In this document: one piece after another, positions 28,161-37,713 of the stretch
How positions within the stretch are numbered: position 1 is the first letter of the stretch
Layout: each line of letters starts with the position of its first letter
DNA from: Rubellicoccus peritrichatus
GTDB lineage: Bacteria; Verrucomicrobiota; Verrucomicrobiia; Opitutales; Cerasicoccaceae
Reading direction: 5' to 3'
Assembly: GCF_033100135.1 (NCBI RefSeq)
Contig: NZ_CP136920.1
Coordinates: 4,335,001 to 4,399,000, forward strand
Length of the DNA stretch: 64,000 nucleotides
Position numbers and translations under genes: made by a program
The notes under the pieces: model-generated
Told to the model about the DNA's origin: nothing
What the model saw: only the letters and a program-made list of their open reading frames with translations
The model's database searches: none

Positions 28161-31100
28161 ATGAAACGCAAGAAGACATTTCCCCTTATCGCAATAATAA
28201 TGATGAATATAGCATTCATTAATCTGCTATCAGCAGTTTCGATAGATGACTTTGAAGCACGCATTTTTGATCCAGATAGCAATCCGGAGACACAAAATAT
28301 GCATCATAGACTATTCACACCGCAAAATTATAATGTAAATAATAGTTACCCTCTGGTGATACACCTCCATGGCCTGGGTGCAGGTGGAAATGACAACATA
28401 AAACAGATGCTGGACCATGGAACTGGAGGAATGTATTACGCAGAAGAAGAGCAACAAGCGATGCAGCCCTCTTTTGTCGTCTTACCCCAGCAACCAACAG
28501 GCACTACTCGTTGGCATCAAGGAGGGGTTAAGCAACTCCTCATCCAACTGATTGATTCACTTCTGATAGAATTTCCGAATATTGATCAGGATAGAATTTA
28601 CATATCAGGCATCTCGATGGGAGGGCTCGGAGTTTGGGATCAGTTAGTAACTCAACCCAATAAATTCGCAGCTGCTGTTATTATGGCTGGAACAGGAGAG
28701 GCAGAAGGTGCCAGCACAATATCTCATATCCCAATTTGGTTTCTTCACGGAAATGCTGATAATGTTGTTCCCATTAGCAAATCGATCAATCGTGTTAATG
28801 CACTCATCAACGAAGGAGGTTCCCCCATTTTTACCACTTTCGAAAATGTCGGCCACGCAATTGGCGCGCGATCAGGCAGAATTGCTGAAGTCTATAACTG
28901 GATGACTCAACAACAACGTAATAATGCTTCTCAAGGAAGTCCCTCCATCAGAATAACAGAATACAGAAGCGGCAACGACCTGAGCATATCAGGAATCGTT
29001 AATAACGAGACAGCTCAAGTCAACCAAGTGACGTGGTCAAATAATAATCTGGGTATCAGCGGAGATGCGATTTTAAAGCTTCCCCTTCAAGACCTGCGCA
29101 TTGATGAAACAAATCCTCAAGCTATAATTATCAACACCGCTCGCATTTTGGACGCAAACAGTCTCCCGTCATCATCACAATTCACATTAAGTGGTAGCCT
29201 AGGTACGGCCAAAATGGTAGTCTCACTAAATATCAATGCGAATAGCACCTTTGCCACTCTCATTTTCGATACAGCATTCGAAGCTGGTGATGCCCCGGTG
29301 CTCAGCTATATTGCTCCTCTGAGTAACCCAATTCAAGACATTGCAGGTAATCCATTGGATTCGTTTACGAGAATACCTGTAATAAACCCGATTGAAAACT
29401 CAGCACCATCGACATTCGTTAACTATTTTTCGAACGGAGGAGGATACTATGGATATGATTGGCCGTTTCCTGAAGATCGCCTTGGGTTCAAGGAATATCA
29501 CCCAGTTGGCTTTAACTCAAATAAGAAGTATCCATGCATTATTGACAGCCACGGCATTGGTTTTACTTCCCATGACCCAACTACTCTAAATGAAGGACTG
29601 GCTAAATTTATCAATAACGGTAATGAAGTCGAAGGAGTAAATGGCGAAAAATTTATCGCACTTTGTAACGCAGGTGGAAAATGGCTGAAAGATTTGGAAC
29701 TATGCAACATGATTGCATATGCTTATAATCACCCAAATGTAGACCAGTCACGCATCTATGTGGGGGGGCTTTCTGGCGGTGCAATGAGTTCCCTTGGCCT
29801 ACTACATGGTCCGATCGCCTCAGACGGAGTCACTATTCTAAATGAATACGTTGAAAAAGTGGCAGGTATTTATGGTTTCTCCGGAAGCCTCGGAGGAGGT
29901 TTTGATCCACAAATCGTGGCCTCAAAGCCCGTCTTTCTTAATCATGGAGAGCTCGACACCGTTAGAAAACCTATTAACTCTGCGAACATCAAGAGTGCCG
30001 TTGGAGACTCAGTCCTCTTTAACTGTTTTCAAGGGCTCGGGCATAATGGCACTATCTGGGATAGAGCATGGGTCGATGGCAACGCAACAACTCCGCTCGT
30101 GAGTATCGGCAATGTCCCTTCGGACCCCTACAAAAGTATTTGGACATTCTTCGATGAGAGTCGCAATCCAGCAACTAATGACAAACCGAATTCGATTACA
30201 AATATCCAATGGTCAGTAGATAACATAACGTTAGAAAATCGAATAAACCAGATCAACATAACGGCAACCGGCTGGTCCTATGATATAAATAATCCATCCG
30301 GCAGTACCATTTTCAATCAGGTTATTGATGTTCCCTCTTCTACAGTCAGCGGTGACATCAGTCCTCCCACTTTAGTCACTACCAATCCTGTCCATGAAGA
30401 TTTTTCGCTAACAACAAACCTGGATCAGATAACATTCACCGGGACTGCGACAGACGATGTCGCCATCAATACGGTAAACTGGCAAACTGACCGAAACCAA
30501 AGCGGTACTGCTACAGGCACAAGTGCATGGTCGGCTGATGTGCCATTAGAAATGGGTTTAAACCGCGTGAGCATTAGCGCAACCGACACTAACGGCAATG
30601 CCCATGTGCAAATCTTTTACATCTCCAGAGATTCAGGCATCAATCAGGCACCCGTTGTACGGACTGGCCCTGATCGATTACTTGCAATGCCAAATAATAC
30701 CGTCTCACTTAATGCCTTCATTGGAGACGATGGTCTACCCACCGAAGTAACATTGGCATGGAGCCAAGTATCAGGCCCTGGAAGCGCAACATTTTCTAAA
30801 GAAGATTCTGCAACGACGACAGCCACCTTCTCAGCCGAAGGAAGCTATGTCCTTCGACTAACTGCCGACGACGGTGAACTATCAGGCTACGATGAAGTCA
30901 CCGTGGTGCTTAGGGAAACTCCTGTTCCGACATCAGGTCCTGGACTAAAGGGGATCAATATCCATGGTGAAGCACTAACGACATCCGACGGCACGCAGTA
31001 TACGACTCACCACGACTACGTACTAGGTGGAAGTGCTCAATACAGTAACGATTCAATATTCGGGACACCTGATCCAGCCATTTACCAGACGAGAGTCTTT

Positions 31101-33572
31101 CCCAGAGGCTCAGTAGTCTGGCAAGGCATCCCGATCGCAAATGGAGACTATGTTGTCACACTTCAAATGATTGGTGTTGAAAACAGAGTAGGCGGAGCCA
31201 TAGGAGACTACTACATCGAAGACTACCTTGTCCTCAATGATTTTGATACTCGTGATCATGCTGAGAAGTTCAACGCAGTTGAACGTGATTTTCTAGTAAC
31301 GATTACTGACAATACTCTGGATGTAAGACTATTTGAAGTGAATGGAAAGCCGTTCCTTTCGGGTATCGTGATCCGCAACTCATCAAACACCCCAACCAAT
31401 ACCCCTCCCATAGTCGATGCTGGACCTGACCAAACGGTCATCCTCTCGACCGCAGCAGCTCTGAATGGAAGCGTAACGGATGATGGTACGCCTCCGGGCG
31501 ACCCAACTCCGTCTTCCAGCTGGAGTCAGGTCAGCGGACCTGCTGTTGTTACTTTTGCAGATGCCAATGCCGTAGATACTATGGTTACTTTCTCTACTAC
31601 AGGTATATATGTACTTGAACTCTTTGCTACTGATGGAGATCAAAATAGTTCAGATACAGTTACCATCACAGTAAATCTCCCTCCTCCACCTACTGCTCAA
31701 AGAATACTGTTTGACTTTGGTACTCAGGTTTTTCCTTCAACCGGCAATTGGAATCTAGTGCGCTATCCCGGACTGAATGAAGTTGTTCTCAATACAATCG
31801 ACACAGAGGGAAATCAAACTCTTATCGATCTTCGGATCACCGATGATTTCAAAAGCCGTGATCGAAGTGGACAGTCCGACACCGGCCTCTACCCCACTAA
31901 TGCGACCTTCGATTCATTTTACACCAATCTCGGTAATCTGGCTGAAATAACACTCGAAGATCTCGATACACAAGCGACATATGACATCACAATCTTTGCG
32001 TCGGGAGACAACACTGATGCAGTTGGAGAATATACTATCGGATCAACAGCATTAACACTGGATGGCACGAACAATTCAAACCAGACCATTACATTCTCAG
32101 GCATCCAGCCGGATCAGTCCGGAAACATTATGATACAATTCCATGCCGCGAATAATACAGGTTATGTCTATATCAACACGCTTGAACTTGTTAAAACCGT
32201 GACCAACCAGGCACCTCAAGCAGTCGCAGATAGCACCTCAGTTAATGAAAGGCAGAGTGTGACCATCAACGTCCTCGACAACGATAGTGACCCGGATAAT
32301 GGACCTAGTGCACTTGTTATCGATAGCGTAGACCTGGCAAGTAACGGATCAACCCAAATATCAGGCAATGATATCATATATACACCTAATCCGGGATTTT
32401 TCGGGAGCACCGATAGTTTCCTCTACACCATCAGCGATGGGGCGGATACAGCAACTGCTATAGTATCCGTGATCGTCAACGATACCTCTACAGCAAGTAA
32501 CTTAACATCTGTTGGACTTACTGCCAATGCAATTGGCACAGGTGCCAGTGGCAACAGTCGTATTCTTTCAAATGGCGAATGGGAGATCAGTGGCTCGGGC
32601 ACAGGACTTAACGGAATTACTGACAATCTTGTAGTTGAAGGTCAAATTGTAGCCGGTGACTTTCGTGTTCTGACCAATGTTCGTGATCTAGCTGGAGGCC
32701 CGGCATCGCAAGCAGGCCTAATGATTCGTGAATCATTGAGTGAGGATTCACGTGTGGTAGGAATCTTAACCAATTCAGGAACATCATATCAAATTGCTTC
32801 ACGATTGATGACCGGATCAGCATTAACATTGAATACACTCGCAGATACGTACACCTACCCTGATGCATGGATATTGCTTGAGCGAATAGGCGATGACATC
32901 GACGTTGCGATTTCGCCTGACGGCCTGACTTTTGCCGAAGTGGATGTAATCACATTAGCAGGACTGGCAACTGATCTACATGTTGGGCTCTTCACTAGCA
33001 GTGGATCAACAGAAACAGCTCATGCCTTGTTCTCAGACTACGACATCAACACTTTGGAGAATGTCACCACGGTAAATATCGACTTCGGAGTAAGTGCTTT
33101 AACAACACTTGGCAACTGGAACAATATCACTGATATTGCATCTGGCTCAATTGTAGATGCCATCGACACAAACGGATGGACTACTGGTATTGGAGTATCC
33201 ATCATCTCACCTTTTGCAAAACAAACCGATGGTGGTGTTGTCTCAAACACAGTCTTTCCGGAAACGGCCCAACAGGATGGCATGTATCTCACAGGGTCGG
33301 TCCCCACCGCCTCAATTCTTTTCAGCGGACTCGACCCAATGAAGACTTACAGCTTCACCTTTTTTGCATCACGAGATGCAAGTCAGGACAGAACTGCAAT
33401 CTACACAATCAATGGAAACTCAGTTGCCCTGGATGCCTCATTTAACTCAGACCAGACTGTCTCGCTGAATAACATCACCCCCGAACCATCAGGGAATGTA
33501 TCACTCTCCATTTCACGTGGTATAAATGTCAACTGGGCTTACATTAATGTCATCTCAATCGAATACCAATGA
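28161..33572 (+). CDS. Giant secreted protein with two alpha/beta-hydrolase (esterase-like) domains and many beta domains
   Basis: 1803 aa with a signal peptide (1-25). Hydrolase domain 1 (about 30-255) resembles phospholipase/carboxylesterase and polysaccharide esterases: HLHGLGAGG, nucleophile Ser152 in GISMGG, Asp in HGNADNVVP, His in VGHAIG. Hydrolase domain 2 (about 415-640) has Ser538 in GLSGGA, Asp in HGELDTV and His in GLGHNG. Then follow an Ig-like domain (about 735-815), PKD (about 830-920), a malectin-like domain (about 925-1070), PKD (about 1080-1165), an FDFG-type beta-sandwich (about 1180-1345), a cadherin-like Ig domain (about 1350-1440), a LamG/DUF1349-like domain (about 1446-1625) and a second FDFG-type domain (about 1635-1803). 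Both triads look complete. It may remove acyl groups from the island's target polysaccharide. No sorting tail is visible. Confidence 0.78.
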   Translation: MKRKKTFPLIAIIMMNIAFINLLSAVSIDDFEARIFDPDSNPETQNMHHRLFTPQNYNVNNSYPLVIHLHGLGAGGNDNIKQMLDHGTGGMYYAEEEQQAMQPSFVVLPQQPTGTTRWHQGGVKQLLIQLIDSLLIEFPNIDQDRIYISGISMGGLGVWDQLVTQPNKFAAAVIMAGTGEAEGASTISHIPIWFLHGNADNVVPISKSINRVNALINEGGSPIFTTFENVGHAIGARSGRIAEVYNWMTQQQRNNASQGSPSIRITEYRSGNDLSISGIVNNETAQVNQVTWSNNNLGISGDAILKLPLQDLRIDETNPQAIIINTARILDANSLPSSSQFTLSGSLGTAKMVVSLNINANSTFATLIFDTAFEAGDAPVLSYIAPLSNPIQDIAGNPLDSFTRIPVINPIENSAPSTFVNYFSNGGGYYGYDWPFPEDRLGFKEYHPVGFNSNKKYPCIIDSHGIGFTSHDPTTLNEGLAKFINNGNEVEGVNGEKFIALCNAGGKWLKDLELCNMIAYAYNHPNVDQSRIYVGGLSGGAMSSLGLLHGPIASDGVTILNEYVEKVAGIYGFSGSLGGGFDPQIVASKPVFLNHGELDTVRKPINSANIKSAVGDSVLFNCFQGLGHNGTIWDRAWVDGNATTPLVSIGNVPSDPYKSIWTFFDESRNPATNDKPNSITNIQWSVDNITLENRINQINITATGWSYDINNPSGSTIFNQVIDVPSSTVSGDISPPTLVTTNPVHEDFSLTTNLDQITFTGTATDDVAINTVNWQTDRNQSGTATGTSAWSADVPLEMGLNRVSISATDTNGNAHVQIFYISRDSGINQAPVVRTGPDRLLAMPNNTVSLNAFIGDDGLPTEVTLAWSQVSGPGSATFSKEDSATTTATFSAEGSYVLRLTADDGELSGYDEVTVVLRETPVPTSGPGLKGINIHGEALTTSDGTQYTTHHDYVLGGSAQYSNDSIFGTPDPAIYQTRVFPRGSVVWQGIPIANGDYVVTLQMIGVENRVGGAIGDYYIEDYLVLNDFDTRDHAEKFNAVERDFLVTITDNTLDVRLFEVNGKPFLSGIVIRNSSNTPTNTPPIVDAGPDQTVILSTAAALNGSVTDDGTPPGDPTPSSSWSQVSGPAVVTFADANAVDTMVTFSTTGIYVLELFATDGDQNSSDTVTITVNLPPPPTAQRILFDFGTQVFPSTGNWNLVRYPGLNEVVLNTIDTEGNQTLIDLRITDDFKSRDRSGQSDTGLYPTNATFDSFYTNLGNLAEITLEDLDTQATYDITIFASGDNTDAVGEYTIGSTALTLDGTNNSNQTITFSGIQPDQSGNIMIQFHAANNTGYVYINTLELVKTVTNQAPQAVADSTSVNERQSVTINVLDNDSDPDNGPSALVIDSVDLASNGSTQISGNDIIYTPNPGFFGSTDSFLYTISDGADTATAIVSVIVNDTSTASNLTSVGLTANAIGTGASGNSRILSNGEWEISGSGTGLNGITDNLVVEGQIVAGDFRVLTNVRDLAGGPASQAGLMIRESLSEDSRVVGILTNSGTSYQIASRLMTGSALTLNTLADTYTYPDAWILLERIGDDIDVAISPDGLTFAEVDVITLAGLATDLHVGLFTSSGSTETAHALFSDYDINTLENVTTVNIDFGVSALTTLGNWNNITDIASGSIVDAIDTNGWTTGIGVSIISPFAKQTDGGVVSNTVFPETAQQDGMYLTGSVPTASILFSGLDPMKTYSFTFFASRDASQDRTAIYTINGNSVALDASFNSDQTVSLNNITPEPSGNVSLSISRGINVNWAYINVISIEYQ

Positions 33573-34686
33573 ATTCTCAGCATGGCTTAAGGCCTCTCAC
33601 AAAAGTCATGCCGTGTTATGGCTATCCTTTAGTCTGATAGTTTCATTTTCAAATATCATATACGCAGAACATAATTTTGCAGAACAAGAATTTAAAATTA
33701 AAGCTGCGGTAAAAGGTATATCGAAAAAGAATAACATACCCTCAATCGGACTTGCCGTCTCCACAGCCGAAGGGGAGTTTAATTTTTTCTACAACCATCC
33801 CGAAGTATCAGAGCAAAGTATCTATGGTATAGGCAGCACAACAAAACTACTAGCAGCTGTGCTCATGGCGCACTACGCGGAACAGAAGCAAATCAATCTT
33901 AATGAAAAGGTTATCGGCCACATTAATGACACCAGTATGAACCATATAGATGGCCTCAATGACATAACACTGCTTCAATTGCTAAGGCACGAAAGCGGAA
34001 TATCTGATTACGCTAATAACTCAGACTGGCTCAAACTCATAGCAAAAAACAAAGCTCCCGAATCGTTAAATGAAAAAATAAAGCTCATTGAGCCAAATCT
34101 CACTTCTCCCGGTGAGTTCTCTTACAGCAATACCAATTATCTTATTCTCGAGAAAGTAGTTGAAAGCATTACTGGGTTTCATTCCTCAGAAGCCTTTAAT
34201 GACTACTATCATAAACTGGGGTTGAACATATCAATTGGAACCCCCAAAAACAACTTGCAGGCTTTCTTTGCGGAAACAGAAAAAAGCAGTAACGACGTAT
34301 CTGTATTTGATGAACATTATGGCTTTGATGGAGGAGCGTATACAACACCACAAGAATTGCTTAAACTGTTATCAATGCTGTTTCTTGAAAAATCGATACT
34401 GACACAGGACTCAATCAGTTCCATGAAAAACTGGAACCCGATGTCTCCACATGAAATCCCGATTGGTCCCGGTGTAATAACAAAATACGGAAATGGTATT
34501 ATGAATTTAACCTACAAAGGCAACTCACTGGTTGGACACATGGGAGGCACCTTAAAGTATCAGTCATTTGCCTTTTGCAATCCTGAGAATGAAACAATTA
34601 TTGTTCTAATGACAAACTCAAGCGGGCGGCATTATAATAATGCCTTTTTCCAGGAGTTGTTACCAGCAGTTTTAGATGAACTATAA
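33526..34686 (+). CDS. Beta-lactamase-fold serine hydrolase (class C / DD-peptidase like)
   Basis: 386 aa from the ATG at 33526, or 379 from the ATG at 33547; both overlap the previous gene. A long N-region is followed by a hydrophobic export segment (LWLSFSLIVSFSNIIYA). The three active-site motifs of penicillin-recognising serine hydrolases are present: SxxK with Ser104 (GIGSTTK), YxN (FSYSNTN) and HxG (VGHMGGT). Members of this broad family include esterases, DD-peptidases and class C beta-lactamases, so resistance should not be assumed. Overlap with the polysaccharide esterase gene suggests a shared transcript and possibly an esterase role. Confidence 0.8.
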   Translation: MSTGLTLMSSQSNTNEFSAWLKASHKSHAVLWLSFSLIVSFSNIIYAEHNFAEQEFKIKAAVKGISKKNNIPSIGLAVSTAEGEFNFFYNHPEVSEQSIYGIGSTTKLLAAVLMAHYAEQKQINLNEKVIGHINDTSMNHIDGLNDITLLQLLRHESGISDYANNSDWLKLIAKNKAPESLNEKIKLIEPNLTSPGEFSYSNTNYLILEKVVESITGFHSSEAFNDYYHKLGLNISIGTPKNNLQAFFAETEKSSNDVSVFDEHYGFDGGAYTTPQELLKLLSMLFLEKSILTQDSISSMKNWNPMSPHEIPIGPGVITKYGNGIMNLTYKGNSLVGHMGGTLKYQSFAFCNPENETIIVLMTNSSGRHYNNAFFQELLPAVLDEL

Positions 34687-34764
34687 AATATTTATAGTTC
34701 TGCGGCCCCAATCCATGACCAGGAACTGATCCCAGCCTGGACAAGCCGCCCCTTAAGAACGAAA

Positions 34765-34935
34765 GCCGACGGCTCAGTCCTTCGTGAATTCATAAAGGGC
34801 TACGCAGTCTACAATCCGTCGGGAAAGGCAACGACGGTCACATTCGCAATGCCTCATCAACGCTATTCGAGCGGCGAAGTTGCCAAAACCCATGAAATTG
34901 AACCGCTGGATGGAAATATCTTCATCGCACAATAA
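34765..34935 (+). pseudogene. C-terminal remnant of a second GHL15-like gene
   Basis: Bases 34765-34928 align without gaps to 7368-7531, the 3' end of the GHL15-like gene: 164 bp with about 24 mismatches by hand count (about 85 percent identity). The reading frame is intact (ADGSVLREF, GYAVYNPSG, THEIEPLDGNIFIA) and ends in TAA at 34933-34935. Upstream, to about 34715, the similarity fades and the frame breaks, so no catalytic part is left. The remnant fills most of the 321-bp gap between the beta-lactamase-fold gene and feoA; the rest of that gap holds nothing else I can name apart from the feoA upstream region. Confidence 0.8.
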
Positions 34936-35007
34936 AAGACCTCATTTCAAAATATCTCATTTCAATCTTGAGACTCACTTGCAAAGAACTCTAATCTATG
35001 AGGACCA

Positions 35008-35259
35008 ATGGTCTCAAACATCTCAACACTTAACGACCTTAAAATCGGCGAACGCGCTCAGGTAGTCTCCCTGGACGCGGATGATTCAATCAATCAGCGC
35101 CTGATGGTCATGGGATTACTCCCGGAAATGAGCGTCACGATGGTGCAAGTTGCACCACTTGGAGACCCGATTGCAATTGAGTTCGAAGGGCGACGCGTCA
35201 GCCTGCGACGAGCCGAGGCGGCAGGTGTGGTCGTTGAGTCAAAAAAGCAATCTTCCTAA
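35008..35259 (+). CDS. feoA: FeoA, ferrous iron transport accessory protein
   Basis: An 83-aa SH3-like protein. FeoA binds or modulates the FeoB transporter at the cytoplasmic face. The family pattern is visible: LNDLKIGERAQVVSLD, INQRLMVMGLLPEM, VQVAPLGDPIAIEFEGRRVS and LRRAEAAGV. A GAGG ribosome site lies 4-7 nt before the ATG. The feoB start follows 14 nt after its stop. Confidence 0.95.
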   Translation: MVSNISTLNDLKIGERAQVVSLDADDSINQRLMVMGLLPEMSVTMVQVAPLGDPIAIEFEGRRVSLRRAEAAGVVVESKKQSS

Positions 35260-35273
35260 GTGAGGGTTTCACT

Positions 35274-37508
35274 GTGACTACCGCGACCGCAGAAGTCGCC
35301 GCTCCAGCGCGGCCCTTGCAAATTGCCCTGATTGGCAACCCAAACACCGGCAAGACTTCCCTCTTCAATTCCATGACCGGACTGCGTCAGCGAGTTGGGA
35401 ACTATCCAGGTGTTACCGTCGAAAAGAAAGTCGGTATGCTATTCCTCCCAAGTGGGCCGGCCAATCTGGTCGACCTGCCAGGGACATACAGCCTTTCAGC
35501 CACCTCGCTTGATGAGCGTGTTGTGATTGATGTACTCAGTGGCCATGCAGCCGGTATGCCAAAGCCGGATGTCGTCATTTGCGTCGTCGATGCCACAAAT
35601 TTGCGCCGAAATCTCTTCCTCGCCTCCCAAATTGCAGACCTCGATCTGCCGATGGTCATTGCCCTCAATGTCTGGGATTCCGCGGTCAAACAAGGTATCA
35701 ATATAGATGTCGATGCCCTTTCCAAGCGCCTGGGCGTTCCTGTGATTCCAACTGTCGCCCGAAAAGGCACTGGTGTGAAAAGCCTGCCGGCAGCAATTGC
35801 TGATGCTGTAGACAACCAGCGCAAGATGGTAAAAATAGAATGGCCGGAAGCAGTTAGTAACTCCGTTGAGGAAATCCGCGACGCAATTGGAGACAGTGCC
35901 GATGTTTCTCTGACCGATGTGGAAATCCGTCGAATGGTTTTTGATGCGGACTCGGCAGTGCTGCGTCACCTTGATCAGGTCAATCCGGGAGTCCGCAAAG
36001 CAATCGAGAAAGCCCGGGAAGTCTTGAGGCAGCTGGGCTTGAACCCGATGGCCGCCGAGGCGGTGCTGCATTACAAGCATTTGGAGCAACTGGTCGAAGG
36101 CGTTATTCGCCAACAAGGTGAAACGGATGCTGGAGCAACAGAATCCATTGACCGTATCTTGATTCACCGGGGCTGGGGACTCGTTGTCTTCCTCGCCATG
36201 ATGTATCTGGTTTTCCAATCTGTCTACAGCTGGGCTGGACCGTTCATGGATTTGATCGATACAGCCAAGGGTTGGGTGCAGGGCATTGTCGGCGGATGGT
36301 TTGACAGCACACCAATGCTACAAAGTCTGGTTACAGATGGCTTGATCGAAGGCGTTGGCGCTTTTGTTATCTTTTTGCCCCAGATTCTGATTCTGTTTTT
36401 CTTTATAGCCCTGCTTGAAGATACCGGCTACATGGCACGGGCCGCCTTTCTAATGGATAAACTGCTGAGTTGGTGCGGTCTTAATGGCAAAAGTTTTGTC
36501 CCCATGCTGTCGAGTTATGCCTGCGCCATTCCTGGCATCCTGGCGACGCGAACGATTGAAGATCCCAAAACCAGGCTCGCCACCATACTCATTGCCCCAT
36601 TCATGAGCTGTTCGGCACGATTGCCGGTTTACATCCTGCTTATTGGAGCATTCATCGAACCGCGTTACGGGCCCTGGGTCGCCGGATTCACGCTCTTCGT
36701 CATGCACTTTGTCGGCCTGGCTGTCGCCATTCCCATCGCATGGATTCTGACGCGCTTTGTCCTGAAATCAAAAGCTCAGCCTTTTGTGATGGAGATGCCC
36801 CCCTACCGTATCCCACGTCTGCGTGATGTGGTCTGGCGAATGTGGGCGGGAGCGCAGGAGTTTATTACCCGCGCCGGTACCATCATTCTGGCCATCACTG
36901 TTATCGTTTGGGCACTGCTCTACTTTCCACGCCCACCTGAACTCGCAGAAACTGTCACTGCGGAATTCATCGCTGAAGCAGCATCAGCAAACGAGCTCTC
37001 CCCCACTCTGATTGCAATGGAGCTCGACGACCCTGATTCAGAACTGGCCACGGAACTGGGACATCGAGTCGACTCCGCCTACATTAATCAGAGTTATATG
37101 GGACGGATGGGCAAAGCCATTCAGCCGATCTTTGCACCAGCAGGATTTGATTGGAAGATCACAGTTGGCGTGCTGGCCAGTTTTCCTGCGCGTGAGGTAA
37201 TCATCTCAACCCTTGGTGTGATTTATTCTCTGGGAGGTGATGTTGATGAAGAGTCTGGCGACCTGCGCCAGACAATCGCCAATGCACACTGGACAGAAGG
37301 TCCGCTCATTGGAAAACCCATCTTCACCATTCCTGTCGTATTGGCTATCATGGTCTTCTTTGCGCTCTGCCAGCAATGCGGCGCCACTGTGGCTGTCATT
37401 GCAAAAGAAAGCAGCTGGGCCTGGGCCATTGGCAGCTTTATCGGAATGACCATCCTCGCGTGGATCGGTGCAGTCATCGTGTATCAGGTCGGCTCGCTCT
37501 TTGGCTAA
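35274..37508 (+). CDS. feoB: FeoB, GTP-gated ferrous iron transporter
   Basis: 744 aa, GTG start. The N-terminal G domain has G1 GNPNTGKTS (about residues 22-30), G3 DLPGTYSL (about 67-74) and G4 NVWD (about 132-135). A helical GDI region follows, then from about residue 300 the membrane part with the Gate motifs (FFIALLEDTGYMARAAF, and the Cys-containing VPMLSSYACAIPGI and MSCSARLPVY segments) and a second gate repeat. FeoB imports Fe2+ across the inner membrane. The start with GTG is supported by the 14-nt spacing to feoA. The length is usual for the family. Confidence 0.96.
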   Translation: MTTATAEVAAPARPLQIALIGNPNTGKTSLFNSMTGLRQRVGNYPGVTVEKKVGMLFLPSGPANLVDLPGTYSLSATSLDERVVIDVLSGHAAGMPKPDVVICVVDATNLRRNLFLASQIADLDLPMVIALNVWDSAVKQGINIDVDALSKRLGVPVIPTVARKGTGVKSLPAAIADAVDNQRKMVKIEWPEAVSNSVEEIRDAIGDSADVSLTDVEIRRMVFDADSAVLRHLDQVNPGVRKAIEKAREVLRQLGLNPMAAEAVLHYKHLEQLVEGVIRQQGETDAGATESIDRILIHRGWGLVVFLAMMYLVFQSVYSWAGPFMDLIDTAKGWVQGIVGGWFDSTPMLQSLVTDGLIEGVGAFVIFLPQILILFFFIALLEDTGYMARAAFLMDKLLSWCGLNGKSFVPMLSSYACAIPGILATRTIEDPKTRLATILIAPFMSCSARLPVYILLIGAFIEPRYGPWVAGFTLFVMHFVGLAVAIPIAWILTRFVLKSKAQPFVMEMPPYRIPRLRDVVWRMWAGAQEFITRAGTIILAITVIVWALLYFPRPPELAETVTAEFIAEAASANELSPTLIAMELDDPDSELATELGHRVDSAYINQSYMGRMGKAIQPIFAPAGFDWKITVGVLASFPAREVIISTLGVIYSLGGDVDEESGDLRQTIANAHWTEGPLIGKPIFTIPVVLAIMVFFALCQQCGATVAVIAKESSWAWAIGSFIGMTILAWIGAVIVYQVGSLFG

Positions 37509-37572
37509 GCGAGATTGATGCAGCACAATTACTTCGTCTGTGTAAGCGGCTTGGTACGCCTTAGTAAGCATG

Positions 37573-37662
37573 CTTGGTGTGCCTTACTCAGGGGCTTACT
37601 CTAACACACTCAGCCTGCTTGGTCTATCGCACCAAGGGGCTTACTCCGACAGACTCAGCCTG
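37573..37662. repeat. 45-bp tandem duplication
   Basis: Two adjacent 45-bp units, 37573-37617 and 37618-37662, both start with CTTGGT and end with ACTCAGCCTG and share GGGGCTTACTC in the middle. A third, partial unit begins at about 37549. It lies just after the feoB stop. Confidence 0.75.
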
Positions 37663-37713
37663 CAGACATTTTGTCACACCTGTGCCAGCCAGTATGGCCA
37701 CATGGCGAAAGCG

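Noticed and set aside
33526-34686. Reading the beta-lactamase-fold gene as an antibiotic-resistance gene
   Set aside because: The three motifs fit the whole serine hydrolase superfamily. The overlap with an esterase gene favours another role.
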